64,000 bases of DNA from assembly GCF_011752625.1 (NCBI RefSeq), contig NZ_VWXD01000002.1:558001-622000 (forward strand), read 5' to 3'. Made by a program: the position numbers and the translations under genes. The stretch is from Candidatus Pantoea formicae. Lineage in GTDB: Bacteria > Pseudomonadota > Gammaproteobacteria > Enterobacterales > Enterobacteriaceae. Below the pieces are notes generated by a model. It was not told the DNA's origin, did no database searches, and was given only the letters and a program-made list of their open reading frames with translations. Below, one piece after another: positions 1 to 10,733 of the stretch. Positions within the stretch are counted from its first letter, which is position 1. Every line of letters begins with the position of its first letter.

Positions 1-554
1 AAGACCACGTTGAAGGCATTTTGATGGCCAAAGACCTACTGCCGTTTATGAGCAGCGCGTCTGAACCGTTCAGCATCGAAAAAGTCCTGCGTACTGCGGT
101 GGTAGTGCCCGAAAGTAAGCGTGTCGACCGCATGCTGAAAGAGTTTCGTTCCCAGCGCTATCACATGGCAATTGTCATTGATGAGTTCGGCGGCGTTTCT
201 GGGCTAGTCACCATCGAAGACATTCTCGAATTGATTGTCGGCGAAATTGAAGATGAATATGACGATGAGGAAGATCGTGATATCCGTCAGCTTAACCGCC
301 ACACCTATACCGTGCGCGCGCTGGCGCCTATTGAAGATTTTAATGAGATTTTCGGTACCAGCTTCAGTGATGACGAAGTGGATACCATCGGCGGTCTGGT
401 GATGCAGGCATTCGGCCACCTTCCCGCTCGCGGTGAAAGCATTGACATTGATGGTTACCAATTCAAAGTCGTGATGGCTGACAGCCGCCGTATCATCCAG
501 GTGCATGTGAAAATTCCGGAAGATTCTCCACAACCGCAACTGGAAGACGAATAA
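1..554 (+). CDS. corC: CorC/YbeX, CBS-domain protein, 3' part only
   Basis: The reading frame is open from the left edge of the window, so the start lies outside; about 184 codons are present out of the roughly 290 usual for CorC. The visible part holds the end of the CBS pair ([15 protein letters not shown], then [19 protein letters not shown]) and the C-terminal CorC_HlyC transporter-associated domain. The family is linked to Mg2+/Co2+ efflux in Enterobacteria and to cell-envelope or ribosome stress. Its stop is 4 nt before lnt, the usual ybeX-lnt arrangement, so the two are likely co-transcribed. Confidence 0.95.
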   Translation, partial: DHVEGILMAKDLLPFMSSASEPFSIEKVLRTAVVVPESKRVDRMLKEFRSQRYHMAIVIDEFGGVSGLVTIEDILELIVGEIEDEYDDEEDRDIRQLNRHTYTVRALAPIEDFNEIFGTSFSDDEVDTIGGLVMQAFGHLPARGESIDIDGYQFKVVMADSRRIIQVHVKIPEDSPQPQLEDE

Positions 555-558
555 TTCT

Positions 559-2085
559 ATGGCTTTAGCCTCTCTTTACTCGCAGCAGCGGGTTCGCTTG
601 CTGCTGGCGTTAATCACGGGTGCCGTTGGCACCCTTTCCTTTTCTCCTTACGATTTCTGGCCCGCGGCATTAGTTTCGCTGGCTGGTCTGCAACTGCTAC
701 TGCTGGATCGGCGTAGCCCTCAGGCGGCAGCAATAGGTTTCGTATGGGGCTTTGGTCTCTTCGGCAGTGGTATTAACTGGGTTTACGTCAGCATCGCCAC
801 CTTTGGTGGCATGCCCGGCCCGGTGAATGTTTTCCTCGTCATTCTGCTCGCGGCATACCTTGCCATCTATCCGATGCTGTTTGCTGCGGTGCTAAATCGC
901 CTGTGGCCTCGCGCATCCTTGTGGCGTCTGGCGTTAGCGGCTCCCGCGTTGTGGCAGATCAGCGAATTCCTGCGCGGCTGGATCCTCACCGGGTTCCCGT
1001 GGTTGCAGTTCGGTTATAGCCAGATCGATGGCCCACTGAAAGGTATTGCACCTCTGGCTGGCGTCGAAACTATCACTTTCCTGTTAATGGTGATTGCCGG
1101 TTTAGGTGTGCATGCGCTTTATCATCGCAGCATAAAGAGCCTGGTCGCCGCCGCAGCCTTGCTGCTACTGCCGTGGCCACTCCGCATGTTGCAGTGGTAT
1201 CAACCCCTGCCAGAACGCAGCGTGGATGTGGCAATGGTGCAAGGTAACATTCCACAGTCAATGAAGTGGGATCCACAACAACTGTTGAACACCCTGCGCG
1301 TCTACACCTCCTACAGCCAGCCTTACATGGGCAAAGCGCCCATTATCATCTGGCCGGAATCTGCTATTACCGATTTGGAAAGTAATCAGCAGCCGTTCCT
1401 GAAGGCGCTGGATGAGGAGTTACGCGCACGTGGCAGTTCCCTGATTACCGGTATTGTCGATTCACGGATCGAAGGCGACAACCGCTACCACGATTACAAC
1501 TCGGTGATTGTGTTGGGCGGCGAGCAGCCTTACAGCTATCAAAGTCGCAACCGTTACCAGAAAAACCATCTGGTACCCTTTGGTGAATTTGTGCCGCTGG
1601 AAGACCTGCTGCGTCCGCTGGCACCGTTCTTCGACCTGCCGATGTCATCGTTCAGTCGGGGTGCCTATGTGCAGCCGCAGTTAAAAGTGTCGGGCTATAA
1701 TCTGACCAGCGCCATCTGCTACGAAATCGTTTTAGGTGAACAAGTACGGGCAAACTTCCATTCGGATACCAACTTCCTGCTGACGGTGTCCAATGACGCC
1801 TGGTTTGGTCATTCTATTGGTCCATGGCAGCACTTCCAGATGGCACGTATGCGTGCTCTGGAGTTAGGCCGACCGCTACTGCGATCCACCAACAACGGTG
1901 TCACTGCGGTAGTGAATGCCGATGGTGAAGTAGAAAAAGAGATTCCACAATTCACGCGCGAAGTGCTGGAGGCCAAAGTGACCCCCACAACGGGCGAGAC
2001 ACCTTACGCAAAAGCAGGTATCTGGCCGGTGTGGATCCTGACACTGATCGGTATCGTGCTGGCGATCATTCGCCGTCGTAACTGA
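559..2085 (+). CDS. lnt: Apolipoprotein N-acyltransferase Lnt
   Basis: Inner-membrane enzyme that N-acylates the diacylglyceryl cysteine of lipoproteins, the last step of lipoprotein maturation. The 508-residue product has about six N-terminal membrane segments (residues 12-210), a periplasmic nitrilase-type domain and a C-terminal anchor ([18 protein letters not shown]). The catalytic triad sits exactly at the E. coli positions: E267 (WPESAI), K335 ([10 protein letters not shown]) and C387 (SAICYEI). The gene follows corC by 4 nt and is closed by a strong terminator at 2106-2134, so corC-lnt form the end of one transcription unit. Confidence 0.98.
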   Translation: MALASLYSQQRVRLLLALITGAVGTLSFSPYDFWPAALVSLAGLQLLLLDRRSPQAAAIGFVWGFGLFGSGINWVYVSIATFGGMPGPVNVFLVILLAAYLAIYPMLFAAVLNRLWPRASLWRLALAAPALWQISEFLRGWILTGFPWLQFGYSQIDGPLKGIAPLAGVETITFLLMVIAGLGVHALYHRSIKSLVAAAALLLLPWPLRMLQWYQPLPERSVDVAMVQGNIPQSMKWDPQQLLNTLRVYTSYSQPYMGKAPIIIWPESAITDLESNQQPFLKALDEELRARGSSLITGIVDSRIEGDNRYHDYNSVIVLGGEQPYSYQSRNRYQKNHLVPFGEFVPLEDLLRPLAPFFDLPMSSFSRGAYVQPQLKVSGYNLTSAICYEIVLGEQVRANFHSDTNFLLTVSNDAWFGHSIGPWQHFQMARMRALELGRPLLRSTNNGVTAVVNADGEVEKEIPQFTREVLEAKVTPTTGETPYAKAGIWPVWILTLIGIVLAIIRRRN

Positions 2086-2105
2086 CACCTTGCTCACACT
2101 CTGAC

Positions 2106-2134
2106 AGGCGAAGTGCTCACTTCGCCTTTTTTTT
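2106..2134 (+). terminator. Intrinsic terminator after lnt
   Basis: A perfect 10-bp inverted repeat (AGGCGAAGTG, 2-nt centre, CACTTCGCCT) runs directly into eight T residues at 2127-2134. This is a textbook Rho-independent terminator 20 nt after the lnt stop codon. Confidence 0.93.
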
Positions 2135-2510
2135 GCGCTGTTTTTCGCTCCCATCGGCTACGCTTTACCAGATTCTCTGCTGGCTTTTTTCCTCTTTTCT
2201 TCGTGCTGGCACGATCATTGCTATTTATTTCAGTGGTTTTATTAACATCAGTGTTCTGTCAGCGTAATGCCATGTTTATGCACTACTATCTGGCACTGAT
2301 TCGCACCTTCATAGCGCAAAGGCGTTTTTTTGCCTCTTATTGGTGCGGAGCGGCTCGCAAAAAAGAAACTTTTTTGTTTCATTGCGTTAACAATTCGCTA
2401 TGTTAATCACTATCCTGCGCGCAGTTGCGCTAAGGGATAATAAGAAAAGCAGCAGGAAATACACACAACATCACAATCTGCGCAGTTTATGTTCTGCGCG
2501 ACATTCACTC
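2135..2510 (+). other. lnt-gltI intergenic region
   Basis: This stretch has no convincing gene; open frames here overlap the lnt terminator or lack ribosome-binding sites. It contains an inverted repeat CAAAAAAG-AAA-CTTTTTTG at 2358-2376 and must hold the gltI promoter, which I could not place with confidence. The C/A-rich block at its right end is listed separately. Confidence 0.5.
2461..2475 (+). promoter_or_regulatory. C/A-rich GcvB-type sRNA target in the gltI leader
   Basis: The gltI 5' leader contains CACAACAT at 2464-2471 inside a run of alternating C and A, about 54 nt upstream of the gltI start. Established knowledge: the sRNA GcvB uses its GU-rich R1 region to repress amino-acid transporter mRNAs, including gltI, at C/A-rich leader elements with the motif CACAaCAY. 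The match is exact. Actual pairing is inferred. Confidence 0.65.
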
Positions 2511-2524
2511 AAAGGAGTAGGAAC

Positions 2525-3418
2525 ATGCAGACACGCAAAGTGGCATTATCGCTTCTGCTGTTGGGAGCAGCAGCGGGAGCGGCCCAGGCGGAAGATCTCA
2601 CCGGCACCCTGAAAAAAATTAATGATAGCGGCGTGATCGTCGTTGGGCATCGTGAGTCATCAGTTCCCTTTTCTTACTACGACAACCAGCAAAAAGTGGT
2701 TGGCTATTCACAGGATTATTCCAACGCTATCGTTGCGGCGATCAAAGCCAAGCTGAATAAGCCGGATCTGCAGGTCAAAATGCTGCCGATTACCTCGCAA
2801 AACCGTATTCCATTGTTGCAGAACGGGACTTACGATTTCGAGTGCGGTTCAACCACCAACAACCTTGAGCGCCAGCAGCAAGCTGCGTTCTCCGATACCG
2901 TGTTCATCATCGGTACACGTCTGCTGGTTAAAAAAGGCGGCGATATCAAAGATTTTGCTGATCTGAAAGGCAAAACCGTTGTCGTGACCTCAGGCACCAC
3001 TTCTGAAGTTCTGCTGCACAAGCTGAACGATGAGAAGAAAATGGACATGCGCATCATCAGTGCGAAAGACCATGGCGATTCTTTCCGTACGCTGGAAACC
3101 GGACGTGCTGTGGCCTTCATGATGGATGACGCGCTGCTGGCAGGTGAACGTGCTAAAGCGAAGAAACCAGATGACTGGCAAATCACTGGCACACCACAGT
3201 CGAAAGAAGCTTACGGCTGTATGCTGCGTAAAGAAGATCCGCAGTTCAAACAGCTGATGGATGACACCATCGCGAAAGCGCAGACCTCTGGTGAAGCTGC
3301 TAAGTGGTTCGATACCTGGTTCAAACAGCCGATTCCACCGAAAAACCTGAATATGAACTTTGAACTGTCTCCAGATATGCAGGCACTGTTCAAGGCACCA
3401 AACGACAAAGCACTCTGA
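2525..3418 (+). CDS. gltI: Glutamate/aspartate ABC transporter, periplasmic binding protein
   Basis: Periplasmic solute receptor for glutamate and aspartate, feeding the GltJKL permease. The chosen ATG at 2525 has an AAAGGAG ribosome-binding site at 2511-2517 and gives a typical signal peptide of about 22 residues ending AQA before EDL; an upstream in-frame ATG at 2489 would bury this. The 297-residue product shows the SBP_bac_3 features: GVIVVGHRES near the N-terminus, a binding-site block NGTYDFECGSTTNN, and DHGDSFRTLETGRA in the second lobe. It is first in gltIJKL and is separated from gltJ by an SroC-like region and a terminator, which would yield more receptor than permease mRNA. Confidence 0.96.
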   Translation: MQTRKVALSLLLLGAAAGAAQAEDLTGTLKKINDSGVIVVGHRESSVPFSYYDNQQKVVGYSQDYSNAIVAAIKAKLNKPDLQVKMLPITSQNRIPLLQNGTYDFECGSTTNNLERQQQAAFSDTVFIIGTRLLVKKGGDIKDFADLKGKTVVVTSGTTSEVLLHKLNDEKKMDMRIISAKDHGDSFRTLETGRAVAFMMDDALLAGERAKAKKPDDWQITGTPQSKEAYGCMLRKEDPQFKQLMDDTIAKAQTSGEAAKWFDTWFKQPIPPKNLNMNFELSPDMQALFKAPNDKAL

Positions 3419-3566
3419 ATTAACAATGAAAACAAGGGCAGTTAGGCTGCCCTCTCGATTGCTGAACACGCGGTGAGGACAGACAGACTGCAACAGGTCG
3501 TTCCCCTGAAGCAGGACGCAAGACACCGCTCAACAATCTTATGGGTAGCCTCGCTACCCTTTTTTT
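3419..3566 (+). ncRNA. sroC: SroC-like 3' UTR RNA of gltI
   Basis: In E. coli and Salmonella the sRNA SroC is processed from the gltI-gltJ intergenic part of the gltIJKL transcript and acts as a sponge for GcvB. The same location here has about 148 nt of noncoding sequence with an internal hairpin (GGGCAG/CTGCCC, 3436-3452) and a 3' intrinsic terminator at 3543-3566. The call rests on position and architecture; I could not align it to known SroC. Confidence 0.55.
3543..3566 (+). terminator. Intrinsic terminator between gltI and gltJ
   Basis: GGGTAGC-CTC-GCTACCC followed by seven T residues lies 13 nt before the gltJ start codon. Because gltJKL have no other obvious promoter, it probably acts as a partial terminator that defines the SroC-like 3' end and lowers gltJKL expression relative to gltI. 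Confidence 0.85.
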
Positions 3567-3579
3567 ACCGGAGCTCGTT

Positions 3580-4320
3580 ATGGGTATCGATTGGAACTGG
3601 GGCATCTTTTTACAACAGGCCCCGTTCGGCAATACGACTTACCTCGGCTGGCTGTGGTCCGGATTTCAGGTCACCATTGCGGTTTCCTGCTGTGCCTGGA
3701 TTATCGCCTTCCTGGTAGGTTCCTTCTTTGGCATTCTGCGTACCGTGCCTAATCGCCTGCTGTCGACTATCGGCACTTGCTACGTGGAACTGTTTCGTAA
3801 CATCCCGCTGATCGTACAGTTCTTCTTCTGGTATCTGGTGGCACCAGAACTGGTCGGGGAAAAACTGGGGATGTGGTTTAAGGCGGGGCTGGATCCGAAC
3901 GTACAGTTCTTCATCTCTTCCACCATTTGCCTGGGACTGTTCACCGCAGCACGTGTCTGTGAGCAGGTTCGTGCGGCCATTCAGTCGCTGCCACGTGGTC
4001 AAAAAAATGCGGGCCTGGCCGTCGGTCTGACGCTGCCACAAACCTACCGCTACGTGTTGTTACCCAACGCGTATCGCGTCATTGTGCCGCCGATGACCTC
4101 GGAAATGCTGAACCTGGTGAAGAACTCTGCTATCGCCTCGACCATCGGTCTGGTCGATATGGCGGCACAAGCGGGCAAACTGCTCGACTACTCAGCCCAT
4201 GCCTACGAATCTTTCACCGCCATCACCTTGGCGTACGTCGGCATTAACCTGGTGATCATGCTGATTATGAGTCTGGTAGAACGCAAAATTCGCCTGCCTG
4301 GCAACCTGGGAGGCAAATAA
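3580..4320 (+). CDS. gltJ: Glutamate/aspartate ABC transporter permease GltJ
   Basis: Inner-membrane permease of the polar amino-acid family, partner of GltK and GltL. The start at 3580 ([12 protein letters not shown]) gives 246 residues, the E. coli length, with CCGGAG at 3568-3573 as ribosome-binding site; an in-frame ATG at 3541 lies inside the preceding terminator and is rejected. Five membrane segments are visible, and the EAA coupling loop reads [19 protein letters not shown] near residues 134-152. The stop codon overlaps the gltK start by one base (TAATG), indicating translational coupling. Confidence 0.96.
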   Translation: MGIDWNWGIFLQQAPFGNTTYLGWLWSGFQVTIAVSCCAWIIAFLVGSFFGILRTVPNRLLSTIGTCYVELFRNIPLIVQFFFWYLVAPELVGEKLGMWFKAGLDPNVQFFISSTICLGLFTAARVCEQVRAAIQSLPRGQKNAGLAVGLTLPQTYRYVLLPNAYRVIVPPMTSEMLNLVKNSAIASTIGLVDMAAQAGKLLDYSAHAYESFTAITLAYVGINLVIMLIMSLVERKIRLPGNLGGK

Positions 4321-4997
4321 TGTATCAGTTTGATTGGAGTTCGATTCCACCCAGCCTGCCCTATTTATGGAATGGCTTGATCATCACTTTCAAAATCACG
4401 GCGGTTGCCGTGGTGTTCGGTATCGTATGGGGCACGATTCTGGCCGTGATGCGCCTGTCTCCGTTTGCACCGATTCGCTGGTTTGCCAAGCTGTACGTCA
4501 ACCTGTTCCGCTCCGTGCCATTAGTGATGGTGCTGTTGTGGTTCTATCTGGTAGTGCCCGCTTTCCTGCAACAGGTTTTAGGGCTCTCACCCAAAACCGA
4601 TATTCGCCTGATCTCTGCGATGGTGGCCTTTGCGCTGTTTGAAGCAGCCTATTACTCGGAAATCATTCGTGCCGGGATTCAAAGCATTTCGCGTGGACAG
4701 TCAAATGCGGCGCTGGCATTGGGCATGACCCAGTGGCAGTCGATGCAACTGATCATCCTGCCGCAGGCATTCCGCGCCATGGTGCCATTGCTGCTGACGC
4801 AGGGCATCGTGTTGTTCCAGGATACGTCGTTGGTGTATGTGTTAAGCCTGGCTGACTTCTTCCGTACCGCCTCAACCATTGGTGAGCGTGACGGTACCCA
4901 AGTCGAGATGGTTCTGTTTGCCGGTCTGGTCTACTTCGTGATCAGCCTGAGCGCTTCGCTGTTGGTTAGCTATCTGAAAAGAAAAAGGACGGTTTAA
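4320..4997 (+). CDS. gltK: Glutamate/aspartate ABC transporter permease GltK
   Basis: Second permease subunit of the GltIJKL importer, 225 residues. It has the polar-amino-acid permease layout: N-terminal helix ([20 protein letters not shown]), the conserved [18 protein letters not shown] block, and the EAA loop ([19 protein letters not shown]) that contacts the ATPase. It overlaps gltJ by 1 nt and abuts gltL with no gap, so gltJKL are translated as a tightly coupled set. Confidence 0.96.
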   Translation: MYQFDWSSIPPSLPYLWNGLIITFKITAVAVVFGIVWGTILAVMRLSPFAPIRWFAKLYVNLFRSVPLVMVLLWFYLVVPAFLQQVLGLSPKTDIRLISAMVAFALFEAAYYSEIIRAGIQSISRGQSNAALALGMTQWQSMQLIILPQAFRAMVPLLLTQGIVLFQDTSLVYVLSLADFFRTASTIGERDGTQVEMVLFAGLVYFVISLSASLLVSYLKRKRTV

Positions 4998-5723
4998 ATG
5001 ATTAGCCTGAAAAATGTTTCTAAGTGGTATGGTCACTTTCAGGTGCTGACCGACTGCTCCACCGAAGTGAAAAAAGGTGAAGTGGTGGTGGTCTGCGGAC
5101 CGTCCGGTTCGGGAAAATCAACGCTGATCAAGACAGTTAATGGTCTGGAGCCAGTGCAGCAAGGCAGTATTCAAGTCAACGGCACCGAAGTGAACAACAA
5201 GAAAACCAACCTTGCACAACTGCGTAGCAAGGTGGGTATGGTGTTCCAACACTTCGAACTGTTCCCGCATCTCAGTATTGTCGATAACCTGGTGCTGGCG
5301 CAGGTTAAAGTGCTGAAGCGTGATAAAGCTGCCGCGCGTGAAAAAGGCCTCAAACTGCTGACGCGCGTCGGTCTGGCTGCGCATGCTGAGAAATTCCCAG
5401 GACAACTGTCTGGCGGCCAGCAACAGCGTGTGGCGATTGCCCGCGCGCTGTGCATGGACCCGATTGCGATGCTGTTTGACGAACCGACTTCTGCACTGGA
5501 TCCAGAGATGATCAACGAAGTGCTGGACGTGATGGTCGAGTTGGCGAATGAAGGCATGACCATGATGGTGGTCACGCATGAGATGGGCTTCGCACGTAAG
5601 GTGGCCAATCGCGTGATCTTTATGGATGAAGGAAAAATTGTCGAAGACACCAACAAAGATGACTTCTTCAACAACCCGCAATCTGACCGTGCGAAAGACT
5701 TCCTCGCGAAGATCCTGCATTAA
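4998..5723 (+). CDS. gltL: Glutamate/aspartate ABC transporter ATP-binding protein GltL
   Basis: Cytoplasmic ATPase driving GltIJKL uptake; 241 residues. All ABC motifs are present: Walker [10 protein letters not shown] (about residues 35-43), Q-loop [10 protein letters not shown], signature LSGGQQQR, Walker [12 protein letters not shown] and H-loop VTHEMG. The ATG immediately follows the gltK stop codon. A long imperfect hairpin at 5739-5779 lies between it and the convergent ybeL. Confidence 0.97.
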   Translation: MISLKNVSKWYGHFQVLTDCSTEVKKGEVVVVCGPSGSGKSTLIKTVNGLEPVQQGSIQVNGTEVNNKKTNLAQLRSKVGMVFQHFELFPHLSIVDNLVLAQVKVLKRDKAAAREKGLKLLTRVGLAAHAEKFPGQLSGGQQQRVAIARALCMDPIAMLFDEPTSALDPEMINEVLDVMVELANEGMTMMVVTHEMGFARKVANRVIFMDEGKIVEDTNKDDFFNNPQSDRAKDFLAKILH

Positions 5724-5738
5724 TTAGCGCCATCCATT

Positions 5739-5779
5739 GCGCCACTGTGTGCTTGTGTTTCCCCATCACGCAGTGGCGC
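5739..5779. terminator. Hairpin between convergent gltL and ybeL
   Basis: A 13-bp stem with one U-G wobble (GCGCCACTGTGTG pairing with CACGCAGTGGCGC) encloses a 15-nt loop. Only a weak T-rich tail follows on either strand, so termination is inferred from the convergent arrangement rather than from a U tract. Confidence 0.5.
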
Positions 5780-5803
5780 GATTTATCACGCGAGTTTACC
5801 CCA

Positions 5804-6286
5804 TCAAGGTTCAAAAGGCTGACGCTGGAAATGGTCGTGCCCACACTCCGGGCAACGCGTTAAGCTCTCTGGGGTGTATATCGCACGCGTGAAACCACAC
5901 TGCTCACACACCAGATTGCCCAATCCGACCACCTCTCCGCTTTGATAAACACCATGGTGGCGCAAATCCTGAAACACCTCACGCCACTCCAATTGGCTCT
6001 TATCCGTGATATCGGCCAACTCCTTCCAGAGACTTTCGCGAATCACCCGCATAAACACCGAGTCGCCTAAAACATCTGAGGACTCTTGGTAACTGAGCGC
6101 AAACTCATGTAAGTCACGCCTTACGGCCCGCATCACCTCATTAACCTCAGAAGGGGTCAGTGTTTTTTTTGCCAGTAAATCCTGTCGCGCTTCGGCAACC
6201 AGCGCATCGACATCACGCTCGCCTTGCTCAAGCCGTTGGGTTAATGCCGCTATCGTTGCACGATACTCCTGCGCCACGTTATTCAT
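5804..6286 (-). CDS. ybeL: Zinc-ribbon protein YbeL (DUF1451)
   Basis: 160-residue protein of the DUF1451 family, function unknown. The N-terminal two thirds are helical and charged; the C-terminus carries a zinc ribbon made of two CxxC knuckles, CEQC (about residues 127-130) and CPEC (about 146-149). It is transcribed divergently from leuS, as in E. coli, and convergently with gltL. Recognition rests on the zinc-ribbon layout, length and synteny. Confidence 0.9.
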   Translation of the reverse strand: MNNVAQEYRATIAALTQRLEQGERDVDALVAEARQDLLAKKTLTPSEVNEVMRAVRRDLHEFALSYQESSDVLGDSVFMRVIRESLWKELADITDKSQLEWREVFQDLRHHGVYQSGEVVGLGNLVCEQCGFTRAIYTPESLTRCPECGHDHFQRQPFEP

Positions 6287-6427
6287 TTTGTTCTCCTTTC
6301 CGCCGGAATAGCTGCTTTTAAGTTTAGCTGTTCTGTCATATTTGCTGTGCGCTGAGCCGAGGAAATCGTAAAAGGGTGAAAGCAGCGGCGCATTACGCAG
6401 AAATCCGGTCGGCAGGGGCGTGAAATG

Positions 6428-6456
6428 TTGTTGAGGGAGAGCCTTATGGGTATGCT
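6428..6456 (+). promoter_or_regulatory. Probable leuS promoter
   Basis: TTGTTG (6428-6433) and TATGCT (6451-6456) are separated by 17 bp, a good sigma-70 arrangement about 50 nt upstream of the leuS start. It lies in the ybeL-leuS divergent region. Not experimentally supported. Confidence 0.5.
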
Positions 6457-6508
6457 ATGCGGATCTAAAAGTATGCAAAACGATTTTCACAAAGGACCAC
6501 AGGCAGCC

Positions 6509-9091
6509 ATGCAAGAGCAATACCGCCCGGAAGAGATAGAATCCCGCGTCCAACAGCACTGGGACGAAAACGAAACCTTTAAAGTGACTGAGCAGGAAGG
6601 TAAAGAGAAATACTATTGCCTCTCAATGCTGCCCTATCCTTCTGGCCGCCTACACATGGGCCACGTGCGTAACTACACTATTGGCGATGTGATTGCACGC
6701 TACCAGCGTATGCTCGGTAAAAACGTCCTGCAGCCGATCGGCTGGGATGCTTTCGGCCTGCCGGCTGAAGGTGCCGCGGTGAAAAACAATACTGCGCCAG
6801 CGCCTTGGACCTACGACAACATCGAATACATGAAGAACCAGCTCAAACTGCTGGGCTTTGGCTATGACTGGAGCCGTGAGTTAGCGACCTGCCAGCCAGA
6901 GTATTATCGCTGGGAGCAGTGGTTCTTCACCAAGCTGTATGAAAAAGGCATGGTCTACAAAAAGACCTCTGCGGTGAACTGGTGCCCGCATGACCAAACC
7001 GTACTGGCTAACGAACAGGTTATCGACGGCTGCTGCTGGCGTTGCGACACCAAAGTTGAACGCAAAGAGATTCCACAGTGGTTTGTGAAAATCACTGCCT
7101 ACGCAGAAGAGTTGCTGAACGATCTCGATAAGCTGGAAGATTGGCCTGAGCAGGTCAAAACCATGCAGCGTAACTGGATTGGCCGTTCTGAAGGCGTAGA
7201 AATCACCTTCGACGTGGCTTACAGCGAAGAGAAATTGACGGTTTATACTACCCGTCCAGACACCTTCCTCGGTGCCACCTATGTCGCCGTGGCTGCGGGT
7301 CACCCACTGGCCCGTCAGGCTGCCGCCAGCAACCCGGCACTGTCAGACTTCATCGCCGAATGCAGCACCACCAAAGTGGCGGAAGCCGACATGGCGACGA
7401 TGGAGAAGAAAGGCATGGCCACCGGCCTGTTTGCTATCCATCCGCTGACCGGTGAAGAGATTCCAGTTTGGGTGGCTAACTTCGTGTTGATGGAGTACGG
7501 CACCGGTGCCGTGATGGCCGTTCCGGGCCATGACCAGCGTGACTGGGAATTTGCCACCAAGTACAACCTGAATATTAAGCCAGTGATCCTGAATCTTGAC
7601 GGTTCAGAGCCTGACCTGAGCGAAGCCGCGATGACCGATAAGGGCGCGCTGTTCAACTCTGGCGAATATAACGGTTTGGATCATCAGGCTGGTTTCAACG
7701 CGATTGCTGATGCGCTGGCTGCAAAAGGCGTGGGCGTGCGTAAAGTTAACTACCGTCTGCGCGACTGGGGTGTGTCACGTCAGCGTTACTGGGGCGCACC
7801 TATCCCAATGGTAACGCTGGAAGATGGCACAGTAATGCCAACGCCAGAAGACCAACTGCCGGTTATCCTGCCGGAAGATGTGGTGATGGACGGAATCACC
7901 AGCCCGATCAAAGCCGATCCTGAGTGGGCGAAAACCACCGTTAACGGCCAGCCTGCCCTGCGTGAAACCGACACCTTTGACACCTTCATGGAGTCATCTT
8001 GGTACTACGCACGTTACACCTGTGCAGACTACAACGAAGGCATGCTGGATCCCGCTGCGGCCAACTACTGGCTGCCGGTCGATCAGTATGTCGGCGGTAT
8101 CGAACACGCCATCATGCACCTGATGTATTTCCGCTTCTATCACAAGCTGTTGCGTGATGCGGGTCTGGTGAACTCTGACGAGCCAGCAAAACGCCTGCTG
8201 TGTCAGGGTATGGTGCTGGCCGACGCGTTCTATTACACCGGCGCGAGCGGCGAGCGCAACTGGGTTTCACCCGTCGATGTCACGGTTGATCGCGACGAGA
8301 AGGGCCGTATCGTTAAGGCTATCGACAACGAAGGCCGCGAAGTGGTTTACGCTGGCATGAGCAAAATGTCGAAGTCGAAAAACAACGGCATCGACCCGCA
8401 GCTGATGGTAGAACGTTACGGTGCAGATACCGTGCGTCTGTTCATGATGTTTGCTTCCCCAGCAGAAATGACGCTGGAGTGGCAGGAATCCGGTGTTGAA
8501 GGGGCTAACCGCTTCCTGAAACGTGTCTGGAAATTGGCTTACGATCACGTTGAAAAAGGTGCCACCGTGGCACTGGACGTTAATGCGCTGAATGACGATC
8601 AGAAAGCGCTGCGTCGTGATCTGCACAAAACCATCGCCAAAGTGGCCGATGACATTGGCCGTCGCCAGACGTTCAACACCGCTATCGCTGCTATCATGGA
8701 GCTGATGAACAAGCTGACGCGTGCGCCGCAAGAGAGCGAGCAAGATCGCGCCCTGCTGCAGGAAGCGTTGGTGGCTGTTGTTCGCCTGCTCTATCCGTTC
8801 ACCCCACACGCCAGCTATGTTCTGTGGCAGGCGCTGGGCGGTGAAGGTAACGTGGATGAGGCGAGCTGGCCGGTTGCTGATGAAGCTGCAATGGTGGAAG
8901 ATTCACTGTTGGTGGTGGTACAGGTTAATGGCAAAGTGCGCGGCAAGATTACCGTTGCGCCTGATGCTACTCAGGAGCAGGTTCAGGCGCGTGCTGCGCA
9001 GGAGCATCTGGTGGCGAAATATCTGGATGGCGTCACCCTTCGTAAAGTGATTTATGTCCCTGGCAAACTGCTTAACCTGGTCGTAGGTTAA
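6509..9091 (+). CDS. leuS: Leucyl-tRNA synthetase
   Basis: Class Ia aminoacyl-tRNA synthetase that charges tRNA-Leu and edits misactivated norvaline and isoleucine. The ATG at 6509 ([10 protein letters not shown]) gives 860 residues, the E. coli length; upstream in-frame ATGs at 6425 and 6476 fall in or next to the promoter. The HIGH motif reads HMGH at residues 49-52 and the KMSKS motif is at 619-623. The CP1 editing domain lies between them ([16 protein letters not shown]). It leads a run of closely packed genes leuS-lptE-holA-nadD, with lptE starting 14 nt after its stop. Confidence 0.98.
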   Translation: MQEQYRPEEIESRVQQHWDENETFKVTEQEGKEKYYCLSMLPYPSGRLHMGHVRNYTIGDVIARYQRMLGKNVLQPIGWDAFGLPAEGAAVKNNTAPAPWTYDNIEYMKNQLKLLGFGYDWSRELATCQPEYYRWEQWFFTKLYEKGMVYKKTSAVNWCPHDQTVLANEQVIDGCCWRCDTKVERKEIPQWFVKITAYAEELLNDLDKLEDWPEQVKTMQRNWIGRSEGVEITFDVAYSEEKLTVYTTRPDTFLGATYVAVAAGHPLARQAAASNPALSDFIAECSTTKVAEADMATMEKKGMATGLFAIHPLTGEEIPVWVANFVLMEYGTGAVMAVPGHDQRDWEFATKYNLNIKPVILNLDGSEPDLSEAAMTDKGALFNSGEYNGLDHQAGFNAIADALAAKGVGVRKVNYRLRDWGVSRQRYWGAPIPMVTLEDGTVMPTPEDQLPVILPEDVVMDGITSPIKADPEWAKTTVNGQPALRETDTFDTFMESSWYYARYTCADYNEGMLDPAAANYWLPVDQYVGGIEHAIMHLMYFRFYHKLLRDAGLVNSDEPAKRLLCQGMVLADAFYYTGASGERNWVSPVDVTVDRDEKGRIVKAIDNEGREVVYAGMSKMSKSKNNGIDPQLMVERYGADTVRLFMMFASPAEMTLEWQESGVEGANRFLKRVWKLAYDHVEKGATVALDVNALNDDQKALRRDLHKTIAKVADDIGRRQTFNTAIAAIMELMNKLTRAPQESEQDRALLQEALVAVVRLLYPFTPHASYVLWQALGGEGNVDEASWPVADEAAMVEDSLLVVVQVNGKVRGKITVAPDATQEQVQARAAQEHLVAKYLDGVTLRKVIYVPGKLLNLVVG

Positions 9092-9105
9092 GTTCAGGAG
9101 GAACT

Positions 9106-9705
9106 GTGCGACAACTGATTATCAGGCTGTTTGTCCTACTGGCGGTGTTGATCACCGCCGGCTGTGGTTTTCACCCGCGCGGCACCACTTTGGTGCCTAC
9201 CGAGATGAAAACGCTGATCGTCCAGAGTGGTGACCCCTACGGTCCACTGGCTCGTACCGTGCGTCAGCAGCTGCGTATCAATGATGTGACTATTGTTGAT
9301 GACAGCAAAATGGCCAGTGCGAAATACCCCACTCTGCGCTTAGGTGCTGAGATGCAGGGCCGTGATACCGCATCGGTGTTTATTAGTGGCACCACTGCGG
9401 AGTATTCACTGGTGATGACGGTCACCGCACAGGTTCTGATTCCGGGCAAAGGTATCTATCCGATCAGCACCACCGTGTATCGCTCTTTCTTCGACAACCC
9501 GAATGCCGCATTGGCGAAGGATGCCGAGCAGGACATGATCGTGCAGGAGATGCGCCAACGTGCCGCCGAGCAGTTGGTACGTAAACTGCTGGTGGTGCAT
9601 GCTGCACAGGAAGCCAATAAAGTATCACTGCCGCAGCCGGAGACGATTGCACCGGGTCAGAACTCACCGGAAGTGTCATCTTCGTCAGCTACTAGTCTGC
9701 AATGA
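9106..9705 (+). CDS. lptE: LPS-assembly lipoprotein LptE
   Basis: Outer-membrane lipoprotein that plugs the LptD barrel and helps deliver lipopolysaccharide to the cell surface. The start is GTG at 9106 with an AGGAGG ribosome-binding site at 9097-9102. The signal peptide ends in a lipobox ITAGC, lipidated at C20, followed by GFHPRG. The 199 residues compare with 193 in E. coli. Its TGA overlaps the holA start (ATGA), so holA translation is probably coupled. Confidence 0.95.
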   Translation: MRQLIIRLFVLLAVLITAGCGFHPRGTTLVPTEMKTLIVQSGDPYGPLARTVRQQLRINDVTIVDDSKMASAKYPTLRLGAEMQGRDTASVFISGTTAEYSLVMTVTAQVLIPGKGIYPISTTVYRSFFDNPNAALAKDAEQDMIVQEMRQRAAEQLVRKLLVVHAAQEANKVSLPQPETIAPGQNSPEVSSSSATSLQ

Positions 9706-10733
9706 TCAGGATTTATCCTGAACAACTGAGCGCGCAGCTTCGAGAGGGGCTGCGCGCCTGTTATTTTCTCACCGGTAATGAGCCTCTGCTGATTCAGGAA
9801 AGCGCGGATGCCATCCGTGCCGTCTCAAGCGCGCAGGGCTTCGAAGAACACTTCAGCGTAACCCTTGATGCACAAACCGACTGGGACGCCATCTTTGCCA
9901 GCTGTCAGGCGCTCAGCCTGTTTACCCAGCGCCAAACCTTAACCTTGCAGTTGCCGGAGAACGGCCCCAATGCGGCCATGGCGGAGCAACTGGTTAAGTT
10001 GGCCAGCCTGCTTCACAGCGATATCCTGCTGATATTGCGCATGGCAAAACTGACCAAAGCTCAAGAAAACAGCGCCTGGTTTAAAGCGCTGAGTGCACAA
10101 GCGGTGCTGGTTCCCTGCCAAACACCGGAACAGGCTCAGCTGCCGCGTTGGGTTGCGACCCGCGCTAAAGCCATGAAACTGAGTGTCGATGACGCCGCCA
10201 TCCAACTGCTTTGTTACTGTTACGAAGGCAACTTATTAGCCTTAGGACAAGCGCTGGAACGCCTCTCACTGCTCTGGCCGGATGGCAAATTAACCCTGCC
10301 ACGCGTAGAAGCCGCAGTGAATGATGCCGCGCATTTTACGCCGTTCCACTGGGTTGATGCGCTACTGGCGGGAAAAAGTAAACGCGCCCTGCACATTCTG
10401 CATCAACTGGAAAAAGAAGATGCCGAAGTGGTGATTCTGCTGCGCTCGCTACAGCGTGATTTGCTCACCCTGTTGCATTTGCAGCGTAACCAAGCGAAAC
10501 AGGGCTTACGCACATTGATGGATCAGCAGCGCATTTGGCAAAATCGCCGTGCACTGTTTACCGAGGCATTGCAGCGCCTGGATGCGCGCCGTTTACAACG
10601 CGCAGTTCATCTGCTGGCGGAGTTAGAGCTGACCATGAAGCAGGATTATGGGCAAAACCTCTGGCCGCAGTTAGAAACGCTGTCACTGCTCATCTGTCAC
10701 CGCGATTTTCCCTTGAGTTTTACCGATGTCTAA
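9702..10733 (+). CDS. holA: DNA polymerase III subunit delta
   Basis: Delta subunit of the clamp loader; it opens the beta sliding clamp during replication. 343 residues, as in E. coli. The N-terminal section [20 protein letters not shown] and the block [20 protein letters not shown] are typical of HolA, where residues 70-75 form the clamp-binding region. It overlaps lptE by 4 nt and nadD by 8 nt, so these three unrelated functions share one operon, as in E. coli. Confidence 0.96.
   Translation: MIRIYPEQLSAQLREGLRACYFLTGNEPLLIQESADAIRAVSSAQGFEEHFSVTLDAQTDWDAIFASCQALSLFTQRQTLTLQLPENGPNAAMAEQLVKLASLLHSDILLILRMAKLTKAQENSAWFKALSAQAVLVPCQTPEQAQLPRWVATRAKAMKLSVDDAAIQLLCYCYEGNLLALGQALERLSLLWPDGKLTLPRVEAAVNDAAHFTPFHWVDALLAGKSKRALHILHQLEKEDAEVVILLRSLQRDLLTLLHLQRNQAKQGLRTLMDQQRIWQNRRALFTEALQRLDARRLQRAVHLLAELELTMKQDYGQNLWPQLETLSLLICHRDFPLSFTDV

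Noticed and set aside
2113..2406. A 97-residue plus-strand frame after lnt
   Set aside because: It begins inside the lnt terminator, has no ribosome-binding site and a low-complexity hydrophobic composition.
8267..8809. A 180-residue antisense frame in leuS
   Set aside because: Shadow of the leuS coding strand; no family features.
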